A DNA stretch of 56,837 nt from Limnohabitans sp. JirII-31 (GTDB lineage Bacteria; Pseudomonadota; Gammaproteobacteria; Burkholderiales; Burkholderiaceae_C). Below the pieces are notes generated by a model, which ran no database searches, was not told where the DNA came from, and was given only the letters and a program-made list of their open reading frames with translations. The DNA lies in assembly GCF_002778315.1 (NCBI RefSeq), contig NZ_NESA01000018.1, positions 1-56,837 on the forward strand. The letters run 5' to 3'. Each line of letters starts with the position of its first letter. Position 1 is the stretch's first letter. Positions 8,138 to 18,756 of this stretch are shown here, piece by piece. A program made the position numbers and the translations under genes.

Positions 8138-9567
8138 CACACCCACACGTTCACCACCAGCCCATGAAGCGGCGCACCTGGCTGCAAACCGGCGCCCTGT
8201 CGCTGCTGTTGGGGCAAGCCGACATCGCTTGGGGTGCCACCATTGTGGCCGTGCGGGTGTGGCCCGCTGCCGACTACACCCGCGTCACGATTGAGAGCGA
8301 CACGGCGCTGAAAACCGTGCCCTTGTTTGTGGCTAATCCACCGCGCCTGGCGGTGGACATTGAAGGCATTGAACTCAACCCCGCCCTGCGCGAGTTGGTG
8401 GGCAAGGTGCGTTCGGACGACCCCTACATCACGGGTGTGCGCGTGGGCCAGTACACACCCACCACGGTGCGCTTGGTGCTGGACCTGCGCCAGATGGTGC
8501 AACCGCAGGTGTTCAACCTGACCCCGGTGGTTGCTGGCAATGCACGCTACCAACACCGCCTGGTGCTCGACCTCTACCCCACCCAAGTGGCCGACCCGCT
8601 GGAAGCGCTGATTGCTGAGCGCCTGGGCGCAAGTGCGGCCAGCACAGCGCCATCGATGACGGCCTTGCCTGCGCCCCCCTCTGCTTCGAAGCTGGGCAGC
8701 TCTGCCGACCCACTGGGTGATTTACTGGCCACCCAAAAACGCCAGCCCACTGCCCTGCCCCCTGCGCCAGCCGTGGTGCAGGCTGCGCCCATCACCTTTG
8801 CCGCCTCTGCGGCCCAAGCGCCCAGCACAGACGAGCGCTTCATCATCGTGGCACTCGACCCTGGCCACGGCGGTGAAGACCCGGGTGCCATTGGCCCGCG
8901 TGGCACCAAAGAAAAAGACGTGGTGTTGCAGATCGCACACCGCATGCGCGATCGCATCAATGCAGCGCAGATCAAAACCCGTCACGGCACCTTGCCCATG
9001 CGTGCCTTCCTGACCCGCGATGCAGATTTTTTTGTGCCCTTGCATGTGCGCGTCGACAAAGCGCGGCGGGTGCAAGCCGACTTGTTTGTCAGCCTGCACG
9101 CCGATGCTTTTTTCACCCCGGAGGCACGGGGTGCCAGCGTGTTTGCGCTCAGCCAGGGTGCGGCCTCCAGCGCCGCCGCGCGTTGGATGGCGACCCAAGA
9201 AAACCGTGCCGACTTGGTGGGGGGCTTGAACCTCAAGGTGCAAGACGCCACTGTGCAACGCGCCTTGTTGGACATGAGCACCACCGCCCAAATCAACGAC
9301 AGCTTGAAGCTGGGCGGCGAGATGTTGGGGGAAATTCGGCGCATCGGCAAACTGCACAAACCCAAGGTCGAACAAGCCGGTTTTGCGGTCCTCAAAGCGC
9401 CTGATATCCCCAGCGTGTTGGTGGAAACGGCCTTCATCAGCAACCCCGACGAAGAAACCCGACTGATCAGCGACAGCTACCAAAACGAATTGGCCGATGC
9501 GCTGATGCGCAGCATCGAGCGCTATTTCTCGCGCAACCCGCCGCTCGCGCGCACGCGCAACACCTGA
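8134..9567 (+). CDS. amiC: N-acetylmuramoyl-L-alanine amidase (AmiC-type, Tat-exported)
   Basis: The protein has 477 residues from the ATG overlapping the tsaE stop (ATGA). A start at 8164 (MKRRTWLQ) is also possible and would put the twin-arginine motif RRTWLQ right at the N-terminus. Next come an AMIN domain (about residues 40-150) that targets septal peptidoglycan, an Ala/Pro-rich linker, and a zinc Amidase_3 domain (about 245-470) with LDPGHGGEDPGA, SLHADAF and VETAFISN motifs. It splits the peptide stem from glycan strands to separate daughter cells. The tsaE-amiC pairing is common in proteobacteria. Confidence 0.93.
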   Translation: MTHPHVHHQPMKRRTWLQTGALSLLLGQADIAWGATIVAVRVWPAADYTRVTIESDTALKTVPLFVANPPRLAVDIEGIELNPALRELVGKVRSDDPYITGVRVGQYTPTTVRLVLDLRQMVQPQVFNLTPVVAGNARYQHRLVLDLYPTQVADPLEALIAERLGASAASTAPSMTALPAPPSASKLGSSADPLGDLLATQKRQPTALPPAPAVVQAAPITFAASAAQAPSTDERFIIVALDPGHGGEDPGAIGPRGTKEKDVVLQIAHRMRDRINAAQIKTRHGTLPMRAFLTRDADFFVPLHVRVDKARRVQADLFVSLHADAFFTPEARGASVFALSQGAASSAAARWMATQENRADLVGGLNLKVQDATVQRALLDMSTTAQINDSLKLGGEMLGEIRRIGKLHKPKVEQAGFAVLKAPDIPSVLVETAFISNPDEETRLISDSYQNELADALMRSIERYFSRNPPLARTRNT

Positions 9568-9575
9568 GCCCGCTC

Positions 9576-10730
9576 ATGCCTCTTTCTATGCATCCCCCCA
9601 AGGCCTACCTCAACCACGCAGGTGCTTCGTTGATGCCCCCAGCTGTGCGCCAAGCCATGGTGGACCACCTCGCACGTGATTCGCTGCTGGGTGGCTACAC
9701 CGCAGCAGCAGCCATGGCCCCCGAACTGGACGCTGTGTACACCGATTCGGCCCAGTTGATGGGATGCGACGCCGACGAGGTGGCGCTGACCACCGGCCAC
9801 GCCAGTGGCTGGCGAGAGGTGGTGGGCAGCATGCACTTTGAAGCGGGCGACCGCATCTTGGTGGCGCGCAGCGAATGGGGCGGCAACTACGCGGCACTCA
9901 CCCACATCGCGCAACGCACAGGGGCCCGCGTGGAGGTGATTCCGTGCACCGCCGACGGCACGCTGTGCTTGACGCAGTTGGCCCAGATGATGGATGCACG
10001 TGTGCGCTTGATCTCGCTGACCTGGCTGCCCGCCAACGGTGGCTTGATTCAACCCGCACAACAAGTCGGTGCCCTGGCACGTGCCGCTGGCGTGCCTTAT
10101 GTGCTGGACGCTGCACAAGCGCTGGGACAGCTGCCCGTGGATGTGCGTGCGCTGGGCTGCGATGTGCTGACAGCACCCGGGCGCAAGTGGTTGCGCGGCC
10201 CACGTGGCACGGGCCTGCTGTATGTGCGGCGCGACTTCATGTCTCAGCTCAAGCCCCGCACCGTCGACCAGTACACGGCACCGTACCGCGACGGGGCCTA
10301 CCACTTGCGCGCAGACGCCAAGCGGTTTGAAACCTCTGAGGCTTGCATGGCCGCACGCTTGGGGCTGGGGGTGGCCATTCGTCAAACCTTGGCGATGGGC
10401 GTGGAGACCATTCAAGCCAAAGTGCGTGAACGCGCCGAGTGCATGCGTCACGCCCTGTCTGCGATAGAGGGCGTGCAGTTGCAAGACCTGGGCACCGAAC
10501 GCTCTCCCCTGGTGGCCTTCACCGTAAAAGGTATGCCCGCCAGCGTGGTGCGCGCCCACCTCATGACGCACGGCGTGGACGTGGCCGTGAATGGCTTGTC
10601 GTTCACGCCGCTGGACATGGCGGCACGTGGCCTGCATGACGTGGTTCGCGCCTCGGCCCACACCGACACCCGCGACGAAGAAATCGAAGCGCTGGTGACG
10701 GCCTTAACTCACCTGGCCACAAAGCCTTGA
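9576..10730 (+). CDS. Class V aminotransferase-fold PLP-dependent enzyme
   Basis: The 384-residue protein has the cysteine desulfurase/isopenicillin-N-epimerase fold: LNHAGASLMP at 12-21, TTGHASGWR near 72-80, VLDAAQALGQLPVDV with the cofactor Asp at 178, and PGRKWLRGPRGTG with the Schiff-base Lys at 204. No active-site Cys loop typical of IscS or SufS is evident, so sulfur transfer is uncertain; the substrate is unknown. It starts 8 bp after amiC and ends 3 bp before the VF530 gene, so it is probably in one operon with them. Confidence 0.85.
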   Translation: MPLSMHPPKAYLNHAGASLMPPAVRQAMVDHLARDSLLGGYTAAAAMAPELDAVYTDSAQLMGCDADEVALTTGHASGWREVVGSMHFEAGDRILVARSEWGGNYAALTHIAQRTGARVEVIPCTADGTLCLTQLAQMMDARVRLISLTWLPANGGLIQPAQQVGALARAAGVPYVLDAAQALGQLPVDVRALGCDVLTAPGRKWLRGPRGTGLLYVRRDFMSQLKPRTVDQYTAPYRDGAYHLRADAKRFETSEACMAARLGLGVAIRQTLAMGVETIQAKVRERAECMRHALSAIEGVQLQDLGTERSPLVAFTVKGMPASVVRAHLMTHGVDVAVNGLSFTPLDMAARGLHDVVRASAHTDTRDEEIEALVTALTHLATKP

Positions 10731-10733
10731 CCC

Positions 10734-10994
10734 ATGACCGAACACGACAGCACCCCCGCCCCCCAAGCCCGCAACCCGCTGCATGGCATGACGCTCGAAA
10801 AAATCTTGCTGGCGCTCGAAGCCCACTACGGCTGGGAAGGTTTGGGGGAGCGCATTGCGGTGCGCTGCTTCACGCACGACCCGAGCGTGGCGTCGAGTCT
10901 GAAGTTTTTACGTAAAACGCCTTGGGCGCGTGAGAAGGTAGAGGGCCTCTACCTGTTCATGCTGCGCGACGTGCGCCGCGCCCACAAGGACTGA
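10734..10994 (+). CDS. VF530 (DUF2132) family small protein
   Basis: This 86-residue protein matches the VF530 family: [24 protein letters not shown] followed by [26 protein letters not shown] helical fold with possible DNA binding is described for the family, but its role is unknown. It follows the PLP enzyme closely and ends 6 bp from the convergent DedA gene. Confidence 0.85.
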   Translation: MTEHDSTPAPQARNPLHGMTLEKILLALEAHYGWEGLGERIAVRCFTHDPSVASSLKFLRKTPWAREKVEGLYLFMLRDVRRAHKD

Positions 10995-11000
10995 AACCGA

Positions 11001-11645
11001 TCACGCTTTGTTGCTGCGCGAGGCTTTCCAGGAACCGTAAATCGCCAGGGTGCTGGGAATCAAAATCAAGGCCCAAATGATTTGCCCCAGGTGAGCTTTG
11101 ACCCATGAGAGGTTGCCAAACAAATAGCCAGTGGTAACGAGGCTGCCCACCCACAGTGCGCCGCCGAGCACGTCGAACAAGATGAACTTGCGTCGCGTCA
11201 TTTGTGCCACACCTGCCACAAAGGGCGCAAAGGTGCGCACAAAGGGCATGAAGCGCGCAGCCACCAAGGTGATGCCGCCATAGCGTTCGTAAAACGCATG
11301 GGCTTGGTCAAAGGCGCGGCGGTTGAACAACTTGGAGTCCTCCCACCCAAACACCTTGGGTCCGAAGTAGCGACCAATCGTGTAATTGGTTTGGTTACCC
11401 GCCACCGCCGCGACAAACAACAAACCAACCGACAAGTTGTAGTCCATCATGCCAAGACCACACAAGGTGCCCACCACAAACAGCAAAGAGTCGCCTGGCA
11501 AAAACGGCATCACCACAATGCCCGTTTCGACAAAGACAATCAAAAACAACCACGCATAACCCCAAAGCCCGAAGGTTTCCATCAAGGCTTCAAGGTGGTG
11601 GTCGATGTGAAGAACCAGGTCGAGGAAGAAGGTGAGGGAGTTCAT
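11001..11645 (-). CDS. DedA-family inner-membrane protein
   Basis: The 214-residue protein has several hydrophobic segments and the DedA signature: LPGDSLLFVVGTLCG, then GRYFGPKVFGWEDSKLF and FYERYGGITLVAARFMPFVRTFAPFVAGVA. DedA proteins are linked to membrane homeostasis and, in recent work, to undecaprenyl-phosphate or phospholipid flipping. The start is the ATG at 11645 (MNSLTFFLDLVL). It is divergent from mutL with a 32-bp gap, so promoters must overlap coding sequence. Confidence 0.88.
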   Translation of the reverse strand: MNSLTFFLDLVLHIDHHLEALMETFGLWGYAWLFLIVFVETGIVVMPFLPGDSLLFVVGTLCGLGMMDYNLSVGLLFVAAVAGNQTNYTIGRYFGPKVFGWEDSKLFNRRAFDQAHAFYERYGGITLVAARFMPFVRTFAPFVAGVAQMTRRKFILFDVLGGALWVGSLVTTGYLFGNLSWVKAHLGQIIWALILIPSTLAIYGSWKASRSNKA

Positions 11646-11677
11646 GTTTGGATTATTGCAGGCTCTAAAATCCGCCC

Positions 11678-13591
11678 GTGCATCCAACCCACCAACCTTC
11701 TCGCCCCATCCGCGAACTCCCCGATGAACTGATCAGCCAGATCGCTGCTGGCGAGGTGGTGGAGCGCCCCGCCTCGGTGGTACGCGAGTTGGTGGACAAC
11801 GCGCTCGACGCGGGGGCCACGCAAATTACCGTGCGTCTGCTGGCCGGGGGCGTGCGCTTGATCAGTGTGGAAGACAACGGCGTGGGCATTCCAGCTGCCG
11901 AGTTACCCATTGCCCTCAAGCGCCACGCCACCAGCAAGATCGACAGCCTGCACGAGCTGGAGTCGGTGGGCACCATGGGCTTTCGCGGTGAGGCGCTGGC
12001 TGCCATTCACTCGGTGTCTGAACTCTCGGTGTTGTCGCGCACCGCCGAGCAAGACAGCGCCATGCTGCTCGACGGTCGCAGCGGCGAGTTGCAACCTGTG
12101 GCACGTGCCCAAGGCACCACGGTGGAAGTGAAAGAGCTGTTCTACAGCACGCCCGCACGGCGCAAATTTTTGAAGACCGACAACACCGAACTGGCGCATT
12201 GCGTGGAGGCTGTGCGCCGCCATGCGCTGACGCGCCCCGAAGTGGGCTTTGCCATTTGGCACGAAGGCAAGTTGGTGGAGCAGTGGCGCGCACAGCAAGG
12301 CGACGGCGCGCTGGAGCGCCGCTTGGCCGATGTGTTGGGCGAGGACTTTGTGCGTGACTCGGTGGCGGTGAATTACCAAAGCGGTCACTTCACCGTGGTG
12401 GGCCGCGCGGGCATTCCAGACGCCGCGCGGGCCCGCTCAGACCACCAATACGCCTACGTCAATGGCCGCTATGTGCGCGACAAGGTGATGAGCCACGCCG
12501 CACGCAGCGCCTACGAAGACGTGCTGCACGGCCAGCGCCAACCGGTCTACGCCCTGTACCTGGAGATAGACCCCACTCGGGTGGATGTGAACGTGCACCC
12601 CACCAAAATTGAGGTGCGTTTTCGCGATGGCCGCGAAGTGCACCAAGCGGTACGCCATGCGGTGGAGAACGCGCTGGCGATTCCCCGCGCCACCTTGATT
12701 GGCGACACCTCCCCCGAGTTGTTGGACGGCCCAGGCTCAGCGCCTGTGCTGAACCCCTCAGCACCTGTGCTGAACCCGTCCACACCTGTACTGCGCCCTT
12801 CCGCTCCCGCCTGGCCCAACGCCAACTGGCAGCAAGCCGCCATGCCCCTGAGCGGCAACCGGGTCAGCAACGTGGGTCAGCTGTGGCAACCCAGCGTGCG
12901 AACGCAACCCACGGCACAAGAAGAAACCCCCGGCAGCTTTGCCTATGACGCATCTGGCAACGCGGCCAGCACGACAACGGCCAACCCCAGCGAGCACCCA
13001 GAAGGCACGTGGCCGCTGGGCAAAGCCCTGGCCCAGTTGCACGGCGTGTACATCTTGGCCGAGAACACGCAAGGCCTGGTGCTGGTCGACATGCACGCTG
13101 CGCACGAACGCATCGTGTACGAACAACTCAAGCAACAGATGGACGTGCAGGCCATGGCCAGCCAACCGCTGTTGATTCCCGCCACCTTCAACGCCACCGC
13201 GCAAGAGGTGGCCACCGCCGAGGCCTGTGCCGAAGCGCTGCTGGAGCTGGGGCTGGAAATTTCTGCCTTGTCCGCCAAAACCTTGGCCGTGCGTGCGGTG
13301 CCCAGCAGCTTGGCGCAAGGCGATGCGGTGGCACTGGCGCGCAGTGTGTTGGCCGAGTTGTCACAACACGACGCCAGCACGGTGGTGCAACGCGCGCGCA
13401 ACGAACTGTTGGCCACCATGGCCTGCCACGGGGCGGTGCGCGCCAACCGGCGTTTGACGCTGGACGAGATGAATGGCCTGTTGCGCCAAATGGAAGTGAC
13501 CGAACGTTCCGACCAATGCAACCACGGACGCCCCACCTGGCGGCAACTGAGCATGCGTGAACTTGACGCCCTGTTTTTGCGCGGACGTTGA
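11678..13591 (+). CDS. mutL: DNA mismatch repair protein MutL
   Basis: The 637-residue GHKL ATPase couples MutS mismatch recognition to downstream repair steps. N-terminal motifs are intact: [20 protein letters not shown] with catalytic Glu37, EDNGVGIP at 65-72 and GFRGEAL at 101-107. The C-terminal dimerisation domain covers about residues 440-637. The start is GTG at 11678. The interdomain linker carries a 21-bp tandem repeat (SAPVLNP units, residues 354-374). The stop overlaps the miaA start as TGATG, so the two are translationally coupled. Confidence 0.97.
   Translation: MHPTHQPSRPIRELPDELISQIAAGEVVERPASVVRELVDNALDAGATQITVRLLAGGVRLISVEDNGVGIPAAELPIALKRHATSKIDSLHELESVGTMGFRGEALAAIHSVSELSVLSRTAEQDSAMLLDGRSGELQPVARAQGTTVEVKELFYSTPARRKFLKTDNTELAHCVEAVRRHALTRPEVGFAIWHEGKLVEQWRAQQGDGALERRLADVLGEDFVRDSVAVNYQSGHFTVVGRAGIPDAARARSDHQYAYVNGRYVRDKVMSHAARSAYEDVLHGQRQPVYALYLEIDPTRVDVNVHPTKIEVRFRDGREVHQAVRHAVENALAIPRATLIGDTSPELLDGPGSAPVLNPSAPVLNPSTPVLRPSAPAWPNANWQQAAMPLSGNRVSNVGQLWQPSVRTQPTAQEETPGSFAYDASGNAASTTTANPSEHPEGTWPLGKALAQLHGVYILAENTQGLVLVDMHAAHERIVYEQLKQQMDVQAMASQPLLIPATFNATAQEVATAEACAEALLELGLEISALSAKTLAVRAVPSSLAQGDAVALARSVLAELSQHDASTVVQRARNELLATMACHGAVRANRRLTLDEMNGLLRQMEVTERSDQCNHGRPTWRQLSMRELDALFLRGR
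12737..12799 (+). repeat. 21-bp tandem repeat, 3 units, inside mutL linker
   Basis: Three consecutive 21-bp units encode [14 protein letters not shown] and STPVLRP, with a degenerate fourth (SAPAWPN). Units 1 and 2 differ by only two bases. The repeat keeps the reading frame and lies in the Pro-rich linker between the ATPase and dimerisation domains. Confidence 0.9.
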
Positions 13592-14577
13592 TGCCCAGCC
13601 CTGAATTCAACGTGGATGCCTTGGCCTTGGTGGGCCCTACTGCCAGCGGCAAAACAGCGGCAGCACTGGCCATCGCAGAGCGTTGGCCAGTCGAGATCAT
13701 CAGCATGGATTCGGCTTTGGTTTATCGTGGCATGGACATTGGCACCGCCAAGCCCAGCGCCGCCGAGCTGGCCCAGGTGCCACACCACCTGATCGACATC
13801 CGCGAGCCCACGCAGGCCTACAGCGCGGCTGAATTTGCTCGTGATGCCAAGGCCTTGATGGCCGACATACGCAGCCGTGGTCGCCTGCCTCTGGTGGTGG
13901 GCGGCACCCTGCTCTACCTCAAAGCCCTGCGCGAAGGTCTGGACGACTTGCCCACGGCGCAACCCGCGCTGCGTGCCGAGATCGACGCACAGGCCGCGCG
14001 CGAAGGTTGGCCCGCGCTGCACGCAGAGTTGGCACGGGTGGACCCCATCACCGCCCAGCGCCTGCCGCCCCACGATGCGCAGCGCATTTCGCGCGCGCTC
14101 GAAGTGTGGCGGGTCAGCGGCAAGCCTCTGTCGCAGTGGTTCGCCGAAGCGGATGCACAACGCAGCACGCCCAAGGCGCTGAACATGCCGGTGCTGTCGC
14201 TCGAACCCCACGACCGAGCCTGGTTGCATGCACGCATTGGCCAACGCTTTGACGCCATGCTGGCCGCCGGCTTTGTGGAAGAAGTGCGCGCCTTGCGCCA
14301 ACGCCCTGAGTTGAATGCCGACTTGCCCAGCATGCGCTGTGTGGGGTACCGCCAAGCGTGGGAGTTGCTTGATGAGGCCGAGTTGCGCGGCATGGCGTTT
14401 GAGCGCTTGTTGCCGGTGTTGCATGAACTCGGCAGCGCCGCCACGCGGCAGTTGGCCAAACGTCAGTTGACCTGGCTGCGCAGCATGGACGATCGGGTGG
14501 TGGTGGCCTGTGACGCAGCCGACGCGCTGCAACAGACGGTGCGCGCGGCGCAAGGGTTTATTGCAGCGGACCTTTGA
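13591..14577 (+). CDS. miaA: tRNA dimethylallyltransferase
   Basis: The 328-residue enzyme transfers a dimethylallyl group to N6 of A37 in tRNAs reading UNN codons. The P-loop [14 protein letters not shown] is at 13-26, followed by [20 protein letters not shown] and the HHLIDI motif; later [11 protein letters not shown] and [13 protein letters not shown] are conserved. The ATG at 13591 shares its A with the mutL stop. Its 3' end overlaps that of the convergent DUF1178 gene by 20 bp. Confidence 0.97.
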   Translation: MPSPEFNVDALALVGPTASGKTAAALAIAERWPVEIISMDSALVYRGMDIGTAKPSAAELAQVPHHLIDIREPTQAYSAAEFARDAKALMADIRSRGRLPLVVGGTLLYLKALREGLDDLPTAQPALRAEIDAQAAREGWPALHAELARVDPITAQRLPPHDAQRISRALEVWRVSGKPLSQWFAEADAQRSTPKALNMPVLSLEPHDRAWLHARIGQRFDAMLAAGFVEEVRALRQRPELNADLPSMRCVGYRQAWELLDEAELRGMAFERLLPVLHELGSAATRQLAKRQLTWLRSMDDRVVVACDAADALQQTVRAAQGFIAADL

Positions 14578-15094
14578 GCGCGTCGGGCATGGGCAAGGGC
14601 ACGACCTGAATGCCTTCGTCCAGCAAGGCCTCTGTTTCTTCTGGCGTGGCGTGCCCGCGAATGTTGCGTGGCTCGCTCTCACCGTAGTGCATCTTGCGGG
14701 CTTCTTCTGAGAATTGAGTGCCCACGTCTTCGGTGTTGGCCACCACATGGCGCACCATCTGCATCCAGGCCGCTTGCAGTTGCGCGGGTGCCAGGCTGGC
14801 CACCTCTTGGGGGCTGACGGTGGCGGGAACAGAAGATGGTGCGGGGGGCACGCCAGCGTGCTGTTCGTGTTCGGTCGTGTCTGCGTTGGCGCTTGGGGTG
14901 CTGCGCGGCTCAGGCTCGCCGCGTGCGCTGCTCAAGTTCAAGCGAGGGGCGCTGAGCATTTTGGTGATGCTGGCGTCGCCGCACATCGGGCATGTCACCA
15001 AACCAAGTGCAAGCTGGCTTTGGAAGTCGTCTTCCGAAGCGAACCAGCCTTCAAAGCTGTGTTGGTGGGCGCAGTGCAAGTCGAGAACTTTCAT
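14558..15094 (-). CDS. DUF1178 family zinc-ribbon-like protein
   Basis: The 178-residue protein starts [18 protein letters not shown] and carries [19 protein letters not shown], a single CPxCG knuckle that together with the N-terminal Cys may bind metal. The family is common next to NUDIX and nuo genes in Burkholderiales; its function is unknown. Residues 60-95 are low-complexity, and the C-terminal part ([21 protein letters not shown]) is conserved. It is the last gene of the minus-strand block, 26 bp after the NUDIX gene. Confidence 0.88.
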   Translation of the reverse strand: MKVLDLHCAHQHSFEGWFASEDDFQSQLALGLVTCPMCGDASITKMLSAPRLNLSSARGEPEPRSTPSANADTTEHEQHAGVPPAPSSVPATVSPQEVASLAPAQLQAAWMQMVRHVVANTEDVGTQFSEEARKMHYGESEPRNIRGHATPEETEALLDEGIQVVPLPMPDALKGPLQ

Positions 15095-15120
15095 GCCTCG
15101 ATTATCCCGCAGGCCAAGGT

Positions 15121-15741
15121 TCAGGGTGCAGGCTGCCAGCGCAAAGGCCATGCACCGCTGAGGTGGTTTTGCAGCCACAGCAAACCGGTCAAGGTTTTGG
15201 CGTCGGTCAATTGCCCGTCACGTGACCAGGCCAGCAACTCGTCCACACTGGCGCTGAACACATCCAAGAATTCGCCTTGGTCCAGCTGACGCTCACCCAG
15301 ACGCAAGCCACGGGCAAACCAGATGTCGATGAACTCGGTGGAGTAGCTGATCACCGGGTGCAGCACGCCCGCATGGGCCCACTCGGTGGCGCGGTAGCCG
15401 GTTTCTTCCAGCAGCTCACGCTGGGCACAGGCCAAGCGGTCTTCGCCCGGGTCGAGCTTGCCTGCCGGAAACTCAATCATCACCTGCTGCATGGGGTAGC
15501 GGTATTGGCGCTCCATGACCAAGCGACCATCGTCCAACAAGGCAATGACCATCACCGCGCCGGGATGAATCACGTACTCGCGGGTGGTGATGTCGCCATT
15601 GGGCAAACGCACTTGGTCACGAAACGCGTGCAGAAAGTGGCCTTTGAACACCTCGGCTTGGTGCAAGGTCTGCTCAACCAAATGTTGGTCTTGCGCGGCG
15701 ATGGGCGCGGCATGGCTGAAGGCTTGGTGCACGGGCGTCAT
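15121..15741 (-). CDS. NUDIX hydrolase, ADP-ribose pyrophosphatase type
   Basis: The 206-residue protein has a complete Nudix box, GxxxxxEx7REUxEExGU, seen in GEDRLACAQRELLEETGY within FPAGKLDPGEDRLACAQREL. The surrounding sequence is like NudF-type ADP-ribose pyrophosphatases, which split ADP-ribose to AMP and ribose 5-phosphate. The ATG at 15741 lies 23 bp after nuoN in the same direction, with GAAGGA unusually close to it; a start slightly further in cannot be excluded. Position at the end of nuo operons is typical for Burkholderiales. Confidence 0.88.
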   Translation of the reverse strand: MTPVHQAFSHAAPIAAQDQHLVEQTLHQAEVFKGHFLHAFRDQVRLPNGDITTREYVIHPGAVMVIALLDDGRLVMERQYRYPMQQVMIEFPAGKLDPGEDRLACAQRELLEETGYRATEWAHAGVLHPVISYSTEFIDIWFARGLRLGERQLDQGEFLDVFSASVDELLAWSRDGQLTDAKTLTGLLWLQNHLSGAWPLRWQPAP

Positions 15742-15764
15742 TCCTTCAGGCCCACAGGGCTGAA

Positions 15765-17252
15765 TCAAGTGCCCAGGGTCGAAACGATGGCACGTGCGCA
15801 CAGCGCCATCAGGCCACCGGGCAACAGGCCCAAGATCAACACCAAAGCGCCGTTGATGGTCAACACCACGCGCACATCGATACCAGCCGACACGGTGCTG
15901 GCGGTGATGGGGGCATCGAAGTACATGACTTTGACCACGCGCAGGTAGTAGAAGGCACCGATGAGCGACATCATCACCGCGAACACAGCCAGCACCAGGG
16001 CACTGGTTTGGCCTGACGCGATCAAGGCTTGCAGCACCGACAGCTTGGCATAAAAGCCCACCAACGGTGGCACGCCTGCCAGCGAGAACAAGCACACGGC
16101 CATGACACCTGCGTACAGCGGGCTGCGTTGGTTCAAGCCTGCCAGATCGGATATTTCTTCGCTTTCAAAGCCTTCGCGCGCCAACAGCAAGATGATGCCG
16201 AAGGTGGCCAAGGTGGTGAGCACATAGGTGATCACGTAGAACATGGCCGAGCTGTAGGCGTTGGCCGCCGCGACGGTGTTGCCGTTGACCACGCCAGAGA
16301 GCAGACCGATCAACACAAAACCCATTTGCGAAATAGTGGAGAAAGCCAACATGCGCTTGAGGTTGGTCTGTGCAATGGCGGCCAGGTTACCCACCAGCAA
16401 GGAGCCGATGGAGAGCACCATCAACATTTGCTGCCAGTCAATCGCCAAAGGCAGCAAGCCTTCCACCAACAAGCGGATGGTCATGGCAAAAGCAGCCAAC
16501 TTGGGCGCACCACCAATCATCAAGGTCACCACGGTGGGGGCACCTTGGTACACGTCGGGAATCCACATGTGGAAAGGCACCACGCCCAGTTTAAACGCCA
16601 GGCCACACACCACAAACACCAAGCCCAACACCAACACTTGGTGCTTGATTTGGCCCGAGGCCACCGCCTTGAACACGGTGCTGATGTCGAGCGAACCGGT
16701 GGCACCGTACAGCATGGACAAGCCGTAGAGCAAGAAGCCACTGGCCAGAGCGCCCAGCACAAAGTACTTCATGGCGGCTTCGCTGGCGGTGGCGTTGTCG
16801 CGACGCAAAGCCACCAAGGCGTAGCTGGAGAGCGTGAGCAATTCGAGGCCGAGGTACAGCACGAGGAAGTTGTTGCCCGAGATCATGACAAACATGCCCA
16901 GCAACGCAAACAAACCCAAGGTGAATATTTCGCCACCACGCAACATGTCACGGTCTGCCGCATAAGGGCGGCCATAGACCAGGGTGACCATCACGGCCAG
17001 CGAGGCAAAGCACTTGAGCCAGTTGCCCATGGGGTCAGACACCACCATGTTGCCAAAGCTGTACACGGTGCTGCCTGAACCTGCGGCGTTGGCCTCCAAC
17101 CAAGCCACCACGCCGAGGGTGATGAGCGACAAGGCATAGGTGGTGGTACGACGTGGGCTCTTGACGAACAGGTCGATCATGGCAATGACGATCGCCATGA
17201 CAGCCAGCAAGATTTCAGGATAAACCGCAGCGATGCTCAGTTTTTCAAACAT
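15765..17252 (-). CDS. nuoN: NADH-quinone oxidoreductase subunit N
   Basis: The 495-residue antiporter-like membrane subunit of complex I has about 14 hydrophobic helices. Family motifs include [20 protein letters not shown], the [18 protein letters not shown] loop and [19 protein letters not shown]. It forms part of the proton-pumping membrane arm. It is the last nuo gene, 13 bp after nuoM. Confidence 0.97.
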   Translation of the reverse strand: MFEKLSIAAVYPEILLAVMAIVIAMIDLFVKSPRRTTTYALSLITLGVVAWLEANAAGSGSTVYSFGNMVVSDPMGNWLKCFASLAVMVTLVYGRPYAADRDMLRGGEIFTLGLFALLGMFVMISGNNFLVLYLGLELLTLSSYALVALRRDNATASEAAMKYFVLGALASGFLLYGLSMLYGATGSLDISTVFKAVASGQIKHQVLVLGLVFVVCGLAFKLGVVPFHMWIPDVYQGAPTVVTLMIGGAPKLAAFAMTIRLLVEGLLPLAIDWQQMLMVLSIGSLLVGNLAAIAQTNLKRMLAFSTISQMGFVLIGLLSGVVNGNTVAAANAYSSAMFYVITYVLTTLATFGIILLLAREGFESEEISDLAGLNQRSPLYAGVMAVCLFSLAGVPPLVGFYAKLSVLQALIASGQTSALVLAVFAVMMSLIGAFYYLRVVKVMYFDAPITASTVSAGIDVRVVLTINGALVLILGLLPGGLMALCARAIVSTLGT

Positions 17253-17265
17253 TTTCTATCCCTCT

Positions 17266-18744
17266 TTATTGGGGCAACTTGGAGACAGCCACGTGCTTGA
17301 GCAAGTCAGCCACAGAGGTGTCCATCACGTCGGTGAAGGGCTTGGGGAACAAGCCCATGGCCAGCACCGCAATGGCCAGCAAAGCCAGCATCAGGAACTC
17401 GCGGCTGTTGATGTCGGTGAGCTCTTTCACGTGGTCGTTGGCCACAGGGCCCAGATACACGCGCTTGACCATCCACAAGGTGTAGGCCGCACCAAAGATC
17501 AAAGCGGAAGCAGCGGCAAAGCCGATCCAGAAGTTGTATTGGATGGCACCCAGGATGACCATCCACTCGCCCACAAAACCAGCGGTGCCTGGCAAACCGC
17601 AGTTGGCCATGGCAAACAACAACGCAAAGGCGGAAAACTTGGGCATGGTGTTGACCACGCCACCGTAGCTGGCAATTTCACGCGAGTGCATGCGGTCGTA
17701 GAGCACACCGATGGACAAGAACATGGCACCCGACACAAAGCCGTGCGCGATCATCTGCACCAAGGCACCAGAGACACCGATGTCGTTGAAGATGAAAAAG
17801 CCGAGTGTGACAAACCCCATGTGCGCCACCGATGAATAAGCCACCAGCTTTTTCATGTCTTCTTGCACCATGGCCACCAAGCCTACATAGACCACCGCCA
17901 CCAAGGACAAGGCAATCATGAGCCACGCAAATTCGCGCGCTGCATCGGGCGCGATGGGCAATGAAAAACGCAAGAAGCCATAGGCACCGAGCTTGAGCAT
18001 GATGGCCGCCAGCACGGCAGAACCACCGGTGGGCGCTTCCACGTGCACGTCAGGCAACCACGTGTGAACTGGCCACATGGGCACCTTCACCGCAAAGGCA
18101 GCGAAGAAGGCAAAGAACAACAAGGTTTGTGCGTTGGCCGGCAAGGGCAGTTTGTGCCAAGTGGCCAAATCGAAGCTGCCACCCGACTGGGTGTACAAAT
18201 AGATCAAGGCAATCAGCATCAGCAAAGAGCCGAGCAAGGTGTAGAGGAAGAACTTGAAGGCGGCATAAATCTTGTTCGGACCACCCCAGATGCCGATGAT
18301 CAGGTACATCGGAATCAGCGTGGCTTCGAAGAAGACATAAAACAGCATGCCGTCGATGGCGCTGAAGACGCCAATCATCAAACCGCTCAAGATCAGGAAC
18401 GCGCCCATGTATTGGTTCACGCGCTCGGTGATGACCTCCCAGCCCGCAATCACCACGATGACGGTGATGAATGCGGTCAGCAGCACGAACCACAGCGACA
18501 AACCGTCAACACCCAGGTGGTAGAACACATTGAAGCGTTCAATCCAAGAGGCTTTCTCGACAAACTGCATGGCCGAGGTGCCCAGCTCAAAGCCGTTGTA
18601 CAAAGGCACGGTGACTGCCAAGCTGACCAGCGAGCCGATCAGGGCAATCCAACGCACCGTCTTGGCCTGTTGGTCTGACCCGAAAGCCAACAACACAGCG
18701 CCGAAGAAAATTGGCGTCCAAATGGCAAGGCTCAACAAACCCAT
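17266..18744 (-). CDS. nuoM: NADH-quinone oxidoreductase subunit M
   Basis: The 492-residue antiporter-like subunit of the complex I membrane arm has diagnostic segments DGLSLWFVLLTAF, FFEATLIPMYLIIGIWGG (with the conserved Glu), KVPMWPVHTWLPDVHVEAPT and MVQEDMKKLVAYSSVAHMGF. It lies 12 bp after nuoL. Confidence 0.97.
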   Translation of the reverse strand: MGLLSLAIWTPIFFGAVLLAFGSDQQAKTVRWIALIGSLVSLAVTVPLYNGFELGTSAMQFVEKASWIERFNVFYHLGVDGLSLWFVLLTAFITVIVVIAGWEVITERVNQYMGAFLILSGLMIGVFSAIDGMLFYVFFEATLIPMYLIIGIWGGPNKIYAAFKFFLYTLLGSLLMLIALIYLYTQSGGSFDLATWHKLPLPANAQTLLFFAFFAAFAVKVPMWPVHTWLPDVHVEAPTGGSAVLAAIMLKLGAYGFLRFSLPIAPDAAREFAWLMIALSLVAVVYVGLVAMVQEDMKKLVAYSSVAHMGFVTLGFFIFNDIGVSGALVQMIAHGFVSGAMFLSIGVLYDRMHSREIASYGGVVNTMPKFSAFALLFAMANCGLPGTAGFVGEWMVILGAIQYNFWIGFAAASALIFGAAYTLWMVKRVYLGPVANDHVKELTDINSREFLMLALLAIAVLAMGLFPKPFTDVMDTSVADLLKHVAVSKLPQ

Positions 18745-18756
18745 TTTTTATTCTCC

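Noticed and set aside
12943..14748. 601-codon frame on the minus strand across mutL, miaA and the DUF1178 gene
   Set aside because: It runs antisense to two certain genes and out of frame with the third; no recognisable domain.
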